From assembly GCF_047730165.1 (NCBI RefSeq), contig NZ_CP159834.1, forward strand, positions 1,736,001 to 1,800,000: a DNA stretch of 64,000 bases, in the 5' to 3' direction. This document shows, one piece after another, positions 12,001 to 20,116 of this stretch. The notes beneath the pieces were generated by a model. The model did not search any database, had not been told where the DNA came from, and saw nothing but the letters and a program-made list of their open reading frames with translations. Every line of letters begins with the position of its first letter. Position 1 is the stretch's first letter. A program made the position numbers and the translations under genes. This stretch comes from Patiriisocius sp047730165. Its GTDB lineage: Bacteria; Bacteroidota; Bacteroidia; Flavobacteriales; Flavobacteriaceae.

Positions 12001-15000
12001 GATTGCGGTAATGCCGCTGTAATGACGGTAAGCAATTATGACGCAGGATTAACCTATACTTCTGCAGCCGCAGGCTTAACTGTTGATGGGGCAGGAGTAA
12101 TAACTGGCGGAATTGATGGACAAGGTTACACGATCACAGCAGAAAATGCAGCGACGTGTAGTGCTACTTCAGTACTCTTTACATATGATGACGATGCGCA
12201 ATTAGCCGCACCAGTTACACCCATGGTTACAGTAATACCAGCAGATTGTAATACTGCCGCTGTTGTTGCCGTAAGCAATTATGATGCAGGATTAACGTAT
12301 ACCTCTGCAGCTTCAGGCTTAACTGTTGATGGAGCAGGAGTCGTAAGTGGCGGAACAGATGGACAGGTTTATACGATTACAGCAGAGAATTTAGATACGT
12401 GTACTGCTACTTCGGCATTCTTCACATATGAAGATGATGGGATACAACCAAATGCGGATGCAGGAGATAATGGATTATTAGAGATATGTTCAGACAGTAT
12501 GCCTGTTGATCTATTTGATAGTTTAGGTGGTACTCCAGATACTGGAGGAATATGGACACCAACTTTAACTAGTGGTACAGGGTTCTTTGACCCATCATTA
12601 GATGCAGCAGTAGTTTATACATATACTGTATACGGAATACCAACATGTGTGGATGATAGTGCTGAAATAACTGTAAGTATTACAGAAGCTCCAGGTGCAG
12701 GAGAGAATGGGAATTTAACAATCTGTGAGATTTCAGCAGCAGTAGATCTAACCTTAAGTTTAGGCGGAACACCAGAAGCAGGAGGAACATGGACACCGAC
12801 ATTAGTTAATGGTACTGACTTCTTTGATCCATCTATTGATGCAGCAGGTACCTATGTGTATACAGTGGCTGGAGTAGGTAATTGTGATGATGCTACTTCT
12901 TTTGTAACGGTAGATGTTATTTTGCAAGAAGACGCAGGAGAGGCTGGTTTACTGGAGATATGTTCAAACAGTATGGCTGTAAATTTATTTGATAGTTTAG
13001 GTGGTGCTCCAGATTCTGGAGGAATATGGACACCGACATTGACTAGTGGAACTGGGTTCTTTGATCCAGCATTAGACATTGCAGGACTTTATACATATAC
13101 TATAACAGGAACAGCACCTTGTGCAGATGATAGTGCAGATGTAACAGTAGTTATTAATGAAGCTCCAGATGCAGGAGAGAATGGGAATTTAACAATCTGT
13201 GAGATTTCAGCAGCAGTAGATTTAACCTTAAGTTTAGGAGGAATACCAGAAGCAGGAGGAACATGGACGCCAGCATTAGCTGGTGGTACTGACTTCTTTG
13301 ATCCATCTATTGATTCTGCAGGTACTTATATGTATTCAGTGGCTGGAGTAGGTAATTGTGATGATGCTACATCCTTTGTAACGGTAGATATTATTTTGCA
13401 AGAAGACGCAGGAGAGGCTGGTTTACTAGAGATATGTTCAGACAGTATGGCTGTGAATCTATTTGATAGTTTAGTTGGGACACCGGATGCAGGAGGAGCA
13501 TGGACACCTATATTAACTAGTGGAACGGGATTCTTTGATCCAGCATTAGACGCAGCAGGAGTTTATACTTATACTATTAGTGGAACAGCTCCGTGTGCTG
13601 ATGATAGCGCAGAAGTTACAGTTACTATTAATCAAGCTCCAAATGATTTAGTTATTGAGAGCATTGATCAGGAATTATGTACTAATGAATTTATTTCAAT
13701 TGAATTTGAAGGACCGGTAGGAGTAAATCAAGTAATAGAAATATACAGCAATGCAGGCTTAACGGTAGCTGCAAATCCTGCAACCGCTGCTGGAGCCTCT
13801 TGGCAATCTTTAGATGTATTTACAGCATCTGGAAGTATATGGGCTGTCTTAAGTGATATCAATACAGGTTGTAATTCAAATACTTTAGAAATTCCATTTA
13901 CGGTTTCAGACTGTGCAGATTTAGCTATTTCTAAAACCGTGAGTACAAATACTCCGGATGTAGGTGATACGGTTGACTTTGTAATTACTGTAGCTAATTT
14001 AGGAGCGAGTGATGCAACATCTGTAATTGTTCAGGAGATCCTACCTTCAGGTTATGACACAACAACAGCAACGATCGCTACTTCAGCGGGTACGTATGAT
14101 TTAGTAACGGGTAATTGGTCTATACCAATGATTATTAGTGGCACTTCGGAAACGTTAACCATCACGGTTGTAGTTAACCCCAATGGGGATTATACAAACT
14201 GTGCTTCGATATCGAGTTTAAATGAAATAGATCCAAACTTAAGTAATAATATTGCTTGTGCAACTGCAGATCCTATTTCTCAAGCTGATTTAGAAATTAT
14301 TAAAGTAGTGAATAATGCTACTCCTTATGTTGGGGATACTGTTCAATTTACTATTGCATTAGCGAATAATGGACCAAGTAACGCCTCTGGTGTAACAGTG
14401 ATGGAGCTTTTACCTTCCGGTTATACTTTCATCTCTAGTAATGCTGGCCCAGATTACAATCCTATTACGGGAATATGGACAATTGAATCTATTGTTTCTG
14501 GAGATACACTTTATTTAGATATTGCAGCAATGGTCAATGCATCTGGCGTTTATATGAATTGTGCTGAAGTTATTGCTTCGAACAAAGTAGATCCAGATCT
14601 TACAAACAATAGTGATTGTGCAGAGACAAGCCCAATCGCATTAATTGATTTATCAGTAATAAAAGTGGTGGATAATATGACTCCTGAGCCAGAAGATGCA
14701 GAGATCACCTTTACAATCAAGGTTACCAATGACGGTCCTAGTGATGCAACTGGTGTTGAAGTTATTGACATCTTAGCTTCTGGATATGATTTTGTAAGTT
14801 CTTTTGCAGAAGTAGGCGCGTATAATGAAAACTCAGGTGTTTGGACCGTAGCAAATGTACCGAATAGCGCAACATATTATTTAGACATTACGGTGTCAGT
14901 ATTGTCAAGGGGAGAATATTTAAACACAACAGAGGTCATTTCAGCAAATGAAGAAGATGTTGATTCTACACCAGACAACGGCATTATTACTGAGGATGAT

Positions 15001-15339
15001 TATTCTCAAGTAGTAGTAATTCCTAATGTAGCCATTAAAATACCAGATGTTTTTACACCTAATGGTGATGGGGTGAATGATAAATTTAGCATCGATAACT
15101 TAGAAGCCCTTTATCCAAATTTCAGTATGGAGATTTTCAATAGGTTTGGTAATGTAATATACGATTACGCGCACAATGGAAATTCAAGTTCAGAGCCAAT
15201 ATGGTGGAAAGGTTTTTCTGATGGTAGATGGAATATAGCTGAAGAAGAAATGTTGCCTGCTGGGACATACTACTACATCTTGTATTTTAATGATGAAGAT
15301 AGAAAGCCGCAAACGGGATGGATATATTTAAGTAGATAA
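3043..15339 (+). CDS. giant T9SS-exported repeat adhesin (SprB-like), type B sorting tail
   Basis: 4098 residues. Order of parts: signal peptide (1-20); GEVEDY domain (motif at about 337-342); an SdrD-B-like domain (about 352-455); 17 near-identical 81-residue repeats (about 461-1838); about seven SprB-type repeats (1839-2405, pattern PTDC..DGTITI..YSIDGG); nine diverged copies of the 81-residue repeat (2408-3135); five repeats with LGG and WTPTL motifs; three DUF11 domains; and a type B T9SS/gliding-type tail starting at IPDVFTPNGDG (about 4007). Each 81-residue repeat carries two Cys. SprB, the gliding adhesin of Flavobacterium, needs a SprF partner, and a PorP/SprF gene follows directly. 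A cell-surface filamentous adhesin, possibly for gliding or attachment, is the best inference; the substrate is unknown. Confidence 0.92.
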   Translation: MKRALLIVGLLFAGLFAGAQSYNPYVNQGIVSPAPMLPTEFNGTGLVSFNLGNTGSTKLDLVTGQEMALIVTLSKGVPDNLDPLAAMGGTWLFYFDWTYDATITSYRGVQNQDIPGNASGDITITYKVTDNTSLSTASNGFNANLQPPPYTNGFNDASDDAVSSFTYVLATDFGDAPISYGAASHEVNIYRTGGDYTKYIYLGSSVDPETANQPSAAADSDDINDTDGDVTASEDDEDGVVFPVLVLGTTVDIPVELTINNDNGSNNGFLNAWIDWNGDGDFDDAAEQIITNQFFFASGATNYSVAIPSDAISTQPTFARFRVGDFSAGSDGLDNFGEVEDYQVTIQSASAGIISGIVEDDNGNPIPGVTLNLDDGNPVTPVLTTTTAFDGSYSFIVSPGDYTIEEVQPTDYTNVSDGDAINDGIEDLETNDGSTTNDTIPVSLVSGETDSGNNFIENCLAPDAPLVTVTPADCTSAAVVTVTNYDAGLTYTSTAAGLMVGAGGIVTGGVDGDMYTITATSAATCVATSAAFTNDTDVQLAAPDAPLVTVTPADCTSAAVVTVSNYDAALTYTSTAAGLVVGAGGIVTGGVDGDMYTITATSAATCVATSAAFTNNTDAQLAAPDAPLVTVTPADCTSAAVVTVSNYDAALTYTSTAPGLMVGVGGIVTGGVDGDMYTITATSAATCVATSAAFTNDTDVQLAAPDAPLVTVTPADCTSAAVVTVSNYDAALTYTSTAAGLVVGAGGIVTGGVDGDMYTITATSAATCVATSAAFTNDTDAQLAAPDAPLVTVTPADCTSAAVVTVSNYDAALTYTSTAPGLIVGAGGIVTGGVDGDMYTITATSAATCVATSAAFTNNTDAQLAAPDAPLVTVTPADCTSAAVVTVSNYDAALTYTSTAPGLIVGVGGIVTGGVDGDMYTITATSAATCVATSAAFTNDTDVQLAAPDAPLVTVTPADCTSAAVVTVSNYDAGLTYTSTAPGLMVGAGGIVTGGVDGDMYTITATSAATCVATSAAFTNNTDVQLAAPDAPLVTVTPADCTSAAVVTVTNYDASLTYTSTAPGLIVGAGGIVTGGVDGDMYTITATSAATCVATSAAFTNDTDVQLAAPDAPLVTVTPADCTSAAVVTVSNYDAGLTYTSTAPGLMVGAGGIVTGGVDGDMYTITATSAATCVATSAAFTNNTDVQLAAPDAPLVAVTPADCTSAAAVVTVTNYDASLTYTSTAPGLIVGAGGIVTGGVDGDMYTITATSAATCVATSAAFTNNTDVQLAAPDAPLVTVTPADCTSAAVVTVTNYDASLTYTSTAPGLIVGAGGIVTGGVDGDMYTITATSAATCVATSAAFTNDTDVQLAAPDAPLVTVTPADCTSAAVVTVSNYDAGLTYTSTAPGLMVGAGGIVTGGVDGDMYTITATSAATCVATSAAFTNNTDVQLAAPDAPLVAVTPADCTSAAVVTVTNYDASLTYTSTAPGLIVGAGGIVTGGVDGDMYTITATSAATCVATSAAFTNNTDVQLAAPDAPLVTVTPADCTSAAVVTVTNYDAGLTYTSTAPGLMVGAGGIVTGGVDGDMYTITATSAATCVATSAAFTNNTDVQLAAPDAPLVTVTPADCTSAAVVTVTNYDASLTYTSTAPGLIVGAGGIVTGGVDGDMYTITATSAATCVATSAAFTNDTDVQLAAPDAPLVTVTPADCTSAAVVTVSNYDAGLTYTSTAPGLMVGAGGIVTGGVDGDMYTITATSAATCVATSAAFTNNTDVQLAAPDAPLVAVTPADCTSAAVVTVTNYDASLTYTSTAPGLIVGLGGVLTGGIDGQDYTITAENAATCTSTSASFTYDDDAPLDAPDAPVASVTASPTCADANAGEIVFTVQAGVEYSINAGATYQASATFSGLAAGSYNLFVRNTGNTCETAGTNNPIVLTPPTEPSITNVASTDPTDCSIADGTITISATGGTAPLEYSIDGSATWQASNTFSVLSGGTYQIRVRNSDGSCVITAPNVILTDKVAPSIMNVVSTDPTDCGEVDGTITISASGLGALEYSINGGTSWQASDLFIGLTAGTYQIRVRNIDGTCLVSVPNKIITAPTAPAITQVDASNPTDCGINDGTITVTATGTSIEYSIDGGTNWQVSNSFTGLSAGTYNVFVRNANGSCETASTDNPVNLTAPSAPSITNVASSDPTNCGLANGTIIISTTGGTAPLEYSINGSATWQANGGAFTGLTGGVYQIRVRNSDGSCVTTAPNVILTDKVAPSIMNVASADPTDCGEVDGTITISASGLGALQYSINGGTTWQSSDLFIGLTAGTYQIRVRNGGDGTCIISDADVILNAPQQPVINSVTSTNPTNCDIDNGTITITATGGTGTLEYSIDGGNNWSASGDFTTLAPGTYNVRVRYNNGTCEVINTSNPVILTAPTAPATPIITITPADCNTAAVVMVTNYDAGVTYTSSASGLSVDAAGLVTGGTDGQVYTITAENLDTCTATSALFTYEDDAPLTALAAPMITVTPADCDTDAVVTITNYDAALMYTSTAAGLMVGAGGVVTGGTDGQVYTITAENLDTCTATSASFTYDDDAQLAAPATPIITIIQANCISGTIVSISNYDINMIYTSTALGLMVGAGGAVTGGTDGQIYTITAENFVNCTATSALFTYVDDAPLAAPAALMITVTPADCASAAVVTVSNYDAALVYTSTASGLMVGAGGVVTGGIDGQDYTITAENADTCTSTSASFTYDDDAQLAAPATPMITITPADCASGTIVSITNYDAGVTYTSTASGLTVDGAGVVSGGTDGQVYTITAENLDTCTATSVLFTYEADAQLAAPATPMITITPADCDSAAVMTVSNYDTGLTYTSAAAGLTVDGAGVITGGVDGQDYTITAKNAATCIATSVLFTYDDDASLAAPATPMITITPADCTSGTIVLITNYDAGLTYTSTASGLTVDGTGVVSGGTDGQVYTITAENLDTCTATSALFTYDDDAQLAAPATPMVTVTPADCGNAAVMTVSNYDAGLTYTSAAAGLTVDGAGVITGGIDGQGYTITAENAATCSATSVLFTYDDDAQLAAPVTPMVTVIPADCNTAAVVAVSNYDAGLTYTSAASGLTVDGAGVVSGGTDGQVYTITAENLDTCTATSAFFTYEDDGIQPNADAGDNGLLEICSDSMPVDLFDSLGGTPDTGGIWTPTLTSGTGFFDPSLDAAVVYTYTVYGIPTCVDDSAEITVSITEAPGAGENGNLTICEISAAVDLTLSLGGTPEAGGTWTPTLVNGTDFFDPSIDAAGTYVYTVAGVGNCDDATSFVTVDVILQEDAGEAGLLEICSNSMAVNLFDSLGGAPDSGGIWTPTLTSGTGFFDPALDIAGLYTYTITGTAPCADDSADVTVVINEAPDAGENGNLTICEISAAVDLTLSLGGIPEAGGTWTPALAGGTDFFDPSIDSAGTYMYSVAGVGNCDDATSFVTVDIILQEDAGEAGLLEICSDSMAVNLFDSLVGTPDAGGAWTPILTSGTGFFDPALDAAGVYTYTISGTAPCADDSAEVTVTINQAPNDLVIESIDQELCTNEFISIEFEGPVGVNQVIEIYSNAGLTVAANPATAAGASWQSLDVFTASGSIWAVLSDINTGCNSNTLEIPFTVSDCADLAISKTVSTNTPDVGDTVDFVITVANLGASDATSVIVQEILPSGYDTTTATIATSAGTYDLVTGNWSIPMIISGTSETLTITVVVNPNGDYTNCASISSLNEIDPNLSNNIACATADPISQADLEIIKVVNNATPYVGDTVQFTIALANNGPSNASGVTVMELLPSGYTFISSNAGPDYNPITGIWTIESIVSGDTLYLDIAAMVNASGVYMNCAEVIASNKVDPDLTNNSDCAETSPIALIDLSVIKVVDNMTPEPEDAEITFTIKVTNDGPSDATGVEVIDILASGYDFVSSFAEVGAYNENSGVWTVANVPNSATYYLDITVSVLSRGEYLNTTEVISANEEDVDSTPDNGIITEDDYSQVVVIPNVAIKIPDVFTPNGDGVNDKFSIDNLEALYPNFSMEIFNRFGNVIYDYAHNGNSSSEPIWWKGFSDGRWNIAEEEMLPAGTYYYILYFNDEDRKPQTGWIYLSR
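4423..8556 (+). repeat. 17 in-frame 243-bp tandem repeats inside the adhesin
   Basis: The unit starts at APDAPLV and recurs every 243 bp. Sixteen copies are near identical and the 17th diverges at its 3' half. One copy (near 6660) has an extra Ala codon. Variants DAGL/LMVG and DASL/LIVG alternate in larger blocks of three repeats, the third often reading VAVTP, which points to block-wise amplification rather than one-by-one growth. Confidence 0.95.
10264..12450 (+). repeat. nine diverged copies of the same 81-residue repeat
   Basis: This block encodes the same fold signature (TPADC, NYDA, YTITAEN, TCTATS) about every 243 bp, but copies differ at many positions. It looks like an older amplification of the unit that was homogenised at 4423-8556. 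The SprB-type repeats lie between the two blocks. Confidence 0.85.
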
Positions 15340-15404
15340 ACTAACGTATAGAAGAAGATTGCAATGAATCTCCTTTCTAATATTAATGTTAAGAGTATAG
15401 TTTT

Positions 15405-16322
15405 ATGAAAAATTATAAATTAATTTGGGGCGTATTATTCCTGATATCCTTTACCTCTGTATTTGGACAACAAGATGCCCAATACACACAGTATATGTAT
15501 AATATGAATGTGTTAAATCCTGCGTATGCAGGGTCTAGGGGCAATTTAAGCATCGGTATGCTAGGAAGAACTCAATGGGTAGGGATCGAAGGAGCTCCTC
15601 AAACATTAACGTTTTCTTTAAATAGCCCTGTAGGTAAAAATGTTGGTATGGGTTTATCAGTAATTGCTGATACTTATGGGCCAGTTCAAGAGCAAAATGT
15701 TTTTGGAGATTTTTCCTATACGCTTAAAACGTCCGAATTTGGACGCTTAGCTTTGGGTTTGAAAGCTGGAGCATCATTCTTGAACGTAAACTTACTTTCG
15801 TTAAATCCAAACGACCCTGAGTTTAGCGATGTCTTATCTAATAATGTAAACGAGGTCTTTCCAAATATTGGAGTTGGAGCTTATTATTATACAGATCGAT
15901 TTTACTTAGGATTCTCCGTACCAAATATTATAGAAAGTGATCGTCTAAATAATGATGCTGGAATTGCAAGCACAGCAACAGAAGAAATGCATTACTTTTT
16001 AACCTCAGGATTTGTATTTGAATTATCTGATGAGCTTAAACTAAAGCCTTCAATGATGGTTAAAGCAGCATTAGGTGCACCCGTATCTTTAGATGTATCT
16101 GCTAATATGTTACTACGGGATAAATTTGAATTAGGACTTTCGTATCGTTTTGATGATTCAATAAGTGCTATGGTCGGTTTTCAAATATCTCCTGGTTTTA
16201 GAGCGGGCTATGCTTACGATTACACAGTGTCAAATCTTGGAGATTACAACTCAGGATCACATGAAATATTATTGTTCTTTGATATTCTGAATAATAAACT
16301 AAAGAGTCCAAGATTTTTCTAA
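15405..16322 (+). CDS. PorP/SprF family type IX secretion outer-membrane protein
   Basis: 305 residues with a signal peptide (ending VFGQ). The start of the mature protein, QQDAQYTQYMYN followed by NPAYAGSR, is the hallmark of the PorP/SprF family, and the rest alternates short beta strands as expected for an outer-membrane barrel. SprF proteins are needed for secretion or attachment of SprB-type adhesins with type B tails. It sits 65 bases after the giant adhesin and 18 bases before the OmpA gene, so it is probably the dedicated partner of that adhesin and co-transcribed with it. The exact paralogue (SprF or PorP) cannot be fixed by eye. Confidence 0.92.
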   Translation: MKNYKLIWGVLFLISFTSVFGQQDAQYTQYMYNMNVLNPAYAGSRGNLSIGMLGRTQWVGIEGAPQTLTFSLNSPVGKNVGMGLSVIADTYGPVQEQNVFGDFSYTLKTSEFGRLALGLKAGASFLNVNLLSLNPNDPEFSDVLSNNVNEVFPNIGVGAYYYTDRFYLGFSVPNIIESDRLNNDAGIASTATEEMHYFLTSGFVFELSDELKLKPSMMVKAALGAPVSLDVSANMLLRDKFELGLSYRFDDSISAMVGFQISPGFRAGYAYDYTVSNLGDYNSGSHEILLFFDILNNKLKSPRFF

Positions 16323-16340
16323 ATATTAATACCCAATCAC

Positions 16341-17915
16341 ATGAAAAAAAATATTTTATTTATAGTCTTTCTTCTATTAGTAGGCTTTACTGCTTCATCT
16401 CAAATTGAAGATCGTTTTGAGATTAGACACTTAACTGATGTAAATACGAAGAATTCAGATTTTGGAGTTTCTTATTATGGAAAAAATCAAGTGATTTTTG
16501 CTTCCTCTAGAAAAATAAGAAGTGTAAGAAACCGCACTTGGAGACAAAATTCTCAACCCTATCTAGACTTGTATTTAGGTTTTGTAGCTGAAAATGGAGA
16601 TATTTTAGGGAGTACCTTATTTTCTTCTGAAATCAATACGCGATACCATGAGTCTAATGTTGCATTTACACCAGATCTGAAGACAGTATACTTTACGCGT
16701 AACAATTATTTTGGCAAGAAATACAAAAAGGATGAGGATGGTATGAATCATTTAAAATTGCTAAGAGCGCATCTTAAAGAAGACGGTACTTGGGGTGACT
16801 TTGAGGAATTGACCTTTAACAGTGATTTGTATTCTGTAGGTCATCCTACATTAAGTAAAGACGGCAAGACCCTTTATTTTATATCAGATATGCCGGGAGG
16901 CGAAGGAAACACAGATATTTATTTTGTGCAGTTATCTGAAGGTGGTAGTTATGGATCACCTATAAATGCAGGTCCTATTGTTAACACCAGAAGTCGTGAA
17001 ATGTTTCCTTACCTTAGTGAGAGTGGTGCCCTTTACTTTTCTTCTGATGGAAGAACAGGACTTGGTAATCTAGATGTCTACAAGAGTATTATTTCTGAAA
17101 ATGGAACTGTATATTCAAACCCTGAGAACTTAGGAAATAGAATAAATAGTACCAAAGATGATTTTGCTTTCATAATAGATGAGGAGACCTTGTCAGGATA
17201 TTTTTCTTCAAATAGAGACGGTGGTAAAGGCGACGATGATATCTATTATTTTAAAGAAACTGTAGTTTGTGAGCAATATGCTAATGGCGTAGTCAGAGAT
17301 AAAAGATCTGGTGCTTTACTTGCCGGAGCAATGGTTACTTTATATAAAGATGGAGTTATAATTGAAAAAGTGAAGACTGGTGATAATGCAAGATTTGCTT
17401 TTACAGTTGAGTGTCAATCCAACTATAAAGTAGTAGGAACAAAAAAAGGGTGTAGCCAGGATAGCGAAGAATTTATCACAACAGCTGAAGCTGATTTTGA
17501 ATTAGATTTTACGCTAGAATTGATGGACGAAGGTATTGTTGAAATAAATGGTAAAGACTTTATAAAAATTGATCCAATTTATTTTGATTTAAATAAATCG
17601 AAAATTAGACCTAATGCTTCTATTGAACTTGAGAAGGTAATTGCCGTTATGAAAAGGTACCCTCAGATGATTGTTCAATTAGGTTCTCACACAGATAGCA
17701 GATATTCACATGAATATAATGAGGCTTTATCTAGTAGAAGAGCAGCTTCATCTTTAAAGTATATTACATCTAGAGGCATAGATAGAACAAGAATATTTGG
17801 TAGAGGTTATGGAGAAACACAATTAGTTAATTGGTGTTCTGATGGTAAATCTTGCTCTGAAGAAGAACATCAATTAAATAGAAGAACTGAATTTGTAATT
17901 ATTAGATATAATTAA
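16341..17915 (+). CDS. PD40-repeat OmpA-family envelope protein (PorE-like)
   Basis: 524 residues, signal peptide about 1-20. Residues about 25-310 hold PD40/WD40-like beta-propeller repeats (SKDGKTLYFIS, ESGALYFSSDG, GYFSSNRDGG). A carboxypeptidase-regulatory-like domain follows (about 312-395), then an OmpA C-terminal peptidoglycan-binding domain (YFDLNKSKIRP to NRRTEFVI). PorE of the type IX system has the same propeller, CRD and OmpA modules plus N-terminal TPRs, which are missing here. Position behind the adhesin and SprF genes suggests it links that outer-membrane assembly to peptidoglycan. A perfect terminator lies 13 bases downstream and ends the operon. Confidence 0.9.
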   Translation: MKKNILFIVFLLLVGFTASSQIEDRFEIRHLTDVNTKNSDFGVSYYGKNQVIFASSRKIRSVRNRTWRQNSQPYLDLYLGFVAENGDILGSTLFSSEINTRYHESNVAFTPDLKTVYFTRNNYFGKKYKKDEDGMNHLKLLRAHLKEDGTWGDFEELTFNSDLYSVGHPTLSKDGKTLYFISDMPGGEGNTDIYFVQLSEGGSYGSPINAGPIVNTRSREMFPYLSESGALYFSSDGRTGLGNLDVYKSIISENGTVYSNPENLGNRINSTKDDFAFIIDEETLSGYFSSNRDGGKGDDDIYYFKETVVCEQYANGVVRDKRSGALLAGAMVTLYKDGVIIEKVKTGDNARFAFTVECQSNYKVVGTKKGCSQDSEEFITTAEADFELDFTLELMDEGIVEINGKDFIKIDPIYFDLNKSKIRPNASIELEKVIAVMKRYPQMIVQLGSHTDSRYSHEYNEALSSRRAASSLKYITSRGIDRTRIFGRGYGETQLVNWCSDGKSCSEEEHQLNRRTEFVIIRYN

Positions 17916-17928
17916 TTATTTTTTTGCA

Positions 17929-17982
17929 GGGGAAACTATAAAAGGGACAAATCTTAAGGCTTGTCCCTTTTATAGTTTCCCC
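17929..17982 (+). terminator. strong stem-loop terminator after the adhesin operon
   Basis: A perfect 22-bp inverted repeat (17929-17950 and 17961-17982) with a 10-base loop starts 13 bases after the OmpA stop codon, directly behind a T-rich stretch. T-rich flanks on both sides mean it could also act on the opposite strand. Confidence 0.85.
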
Positions 17983-18650
17983 TTGTATTTCAATGAATCG
18001 TTTTATTTAGCAAGCAAAATAAGTAAGTAACCACTACAAGGAGCTAGGCTTGTTCGCAAAAGCGTTATTTGATACAAATAAGTAAAAACAATACTATAAC
18101 ACAGTGTCTTGGTTAAAATCACGTTTTGGATATTTGCTTCCTTAGTAACTACTGAATTCGACTCATTCGATAATAATGACATCTGATGGAATGTTTTCAT
18201 TTGCTTTGAAAATTCAAATCCCAAGAGCTTCGAACCTTGTGTACTACATCTATTTATTTTAGCAATCACTAAGATAGATGCTCTTTCATTATTACTGAAC
18301 AGCGCTTGTCCTGAAAAATTATATTTTTATACCTAGGGATATTAAAATGAAGATTTTGCTTACATTTTTTTTTATCTGCTTCTTCTAGGCTATAAATTCC
18401 TTAAATGGCGTATTGCCCCTTACTAAAGCCTCTTAATTCCCTCATTTTTTTGCCGCTAACTACATAGTAATAGCGGGTATTTTAAATTTCAGTTCAGGCT
18501 TTATTCCAATTCACGCTATAATTTCGCTAATTTAAGGGGGTAATTATTTATTTCATAGATTAAACGCAAATAAATTAGATGTAAAGCAATTTTTCTAATA
18601 TATTTGGCGTAACCAAATATTTCAGAGTATTAACTTAAAATCTATATATT
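17983..18650. other. 668-bp gene-free stretch
   Basis: No convincing gene is visible. An 88-codon minus-strand frame at 18003-18269 has no recognisable motif. The only structure seen is the short palindrome at 18600-18620. The stretch presumably carries the promoter for the DUF3494 gene. Confidence 0.5.
18600..18620. promoter_or_regulatory. palindrome upstream of the DUF3494 gene
   Basis: ATATTTGG and CCAAATAT flank CGTAA as a perfect 8-bp inverted repeat about 30 bases before the start codon. It could be an operator or a 5' leader hairpin. An AraC regulator lies 3 kb downstream but no link is shown by sequence. Confidence 0.35.
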
Positions 18651-19937
18651 ATGAAAATTAATTGGAAATGTATTTTACTACAATTTATCTTCTTATCATC
18701 ATTTAACCTTTATGCTCAAGTTGGGATAGGGACAACAGCACCAGACGATTCTTCTATTCTAGATGTTTCTTCCACAAGTAAAGGTCTTTTAATGCCACGT
18801 CTAACCACTACAGAAAGAGATAATATCACACTCCCAGCAACGGGGTTAATGATATTTAACGTAACGTTAATTGATAGTCAATTAAATGTTGGAACTCCGC
18901 TCGCACCAGATTGGGTGGGTCTTAAGGAGATTAGAAAACCAATGATTAACTTTGTTGTGTTAGGTGATAATATTACTACCGTTTCTGCTGATGCCGAGAC
19001 AGTACCAGGTATGACGGAGACTCCTGGAATTGGAACGTATTTAGTTCAATTTAATGGACAGCACAAGGGCCTAAAAATTGACCAACCTTATAGTACTTCA
19101 CGCGCTATCATTGACATGGACCAGATCTATCAAGACCTTATGGCCTTATCAGTTACTGACGCATCGCACGGGATCTCTTTTGGTAATGGAGAGGTTTTGT
19201 TTCCAGGAGTATATGATGTAATGTCTGGAACACCAACAATTGATGGAGCACTTACATTGGATGGTGGTGGAGATCCAAATTCATTGTTTGTTATCAGAAG
19301 TCCTGAGGCAATTAGTACGACAGCTAACGCCATAGTTAATTTAGTCAATGGAGCAACCTCAAATAATGTATTCTGGGTGTCTAATGCAGCACTATCGACT
19401 GCTGCTAACACTATCTTAAAAGGATCTTTGGTTTCACGTGTTGGTGCGATTTCATTAGGTGGCAATACAAATCTTGAGGGAAGAATGTTTACATCAAACG
19501 GAGCCTTAACTGTGGCGGCGAGTTGTGTGCTTATAATTCCTCCAGGAGCTTCACCTATAGATTTAGGGGTGCTTGAAGAACTTGTATTGTTTACTGCAAA
19601 TGGTGCGGTTACTTCAGATGCAACTTCTATTGTCCATGGTGATGCAGGAACAGGATTAGGAGCTATGACAATGGCGGGTGATCATGATGGAATAATGTTT
19701 CCTGCTGGTACTCAAGCAAAACCAGCATCTACTACCACCTACAGTATTTATCTAAATGGAGAAGAAGTAGATAATTCTAGTAGATCAATAAATGCAGCAG
19801 ATTCAACGGTGTCTCTACTAGCAATGGTTACTACAGAGGCTTTAGGAGAAGTAATTGAAGTGCGATGGAAAGTAGATAATGATGGTCAATCAACACTCGA
19901 TAATAGATCGCTGTCGTTGACTCAATCTATGCAATAG
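18651..19937 (+). CDS. secreted DUF3494 ice-binding-like protein
   Basis: 428 residues. A signal peptide (about 1-23, ending YAQ) is followed by the VGIGTTAPDDSSILDVSS opening common in Bacteroidota surface and fibre proteins, then a DUF3494 domain (about 105-300): PGVYDV, TLDGGGDPNSLFVI, NNVFWV, LKGSLVS and NLEGRMFTSNGAL are its beta-solenoid rungs. Known DUF3494 proteins are ice-binding or antifreeze proteins, but many relatives are untested adhesins. The last 125 residues (from IDLGVLEEL) form a separate domain that is found again as a solo gene at 20864. No T9SS tail is obvious. Ice binding is an inference from the family. Confidence 0.85.
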   Translation: MKINWKCILLQFIFLSSFNLYAQVGIGTTAPDDSSILDVSSTSKGLLMPRLTTTERDNITLPATGLMIFNVTLIDSQLNVGTPLAPDWVGLKEIRKPMINFVVLGDNITTVSADAETVPGMTETPGIGTYLVQFNGQHKGLKIDQPYSTSRAIIDMDQIYQDLMALSVTDASHGISFGNGEVLFPGVYDVMSGTPTIDGALTLDGGGDPNSLFVIRSPEAISTTANAIVNLVNGATSNNVFWVSNAALSTAANTILKGSLVSRVGAISLGGNTNLEGRMFTSNGALTVAASCVLIIPPGASPIDLGVLEELVLFTANGAVTSDATSIVHGDAGTGLGAMTMAGDHDGIMFPAGTQAKPASTTTYSIYLNGEEVDNSSRSINAADSTVSLLAMVTTEALGEVIEVRWKVDNDGQSTLDNRSLSLTQSMQ

Positions 19938-20116
19938 TTGCTTTTATCTGAATACAAACAATAGTATTCATCTAGATTAAGTTTTAGATCATAATTATTT
20001 GTGGATTTTTAGTGCTAAACACAAAACAACACGAGACAGCTGCTTAGCTGATTATGATCTAATGCTCAAGCTAAAGGCAGTGAGAGCTCAAAGACGCATC
20101 ACGTTTTGATGGTTTT

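Noticed and set aside
4423..12450. CRISPR array considered for the regular 243-bp repeats
   Set aside because: Repeats are far too long, have no spacers and are in frame inside a coding gene. No CRISPR-type repeats were seen anywhere in the window.
18003..18269. 88-codon minus-strand frame
   Set aside because: No recognisable motif, start context or partner; lies in an AT-rich intergenic stretch next to a terminator. Treated as chance.
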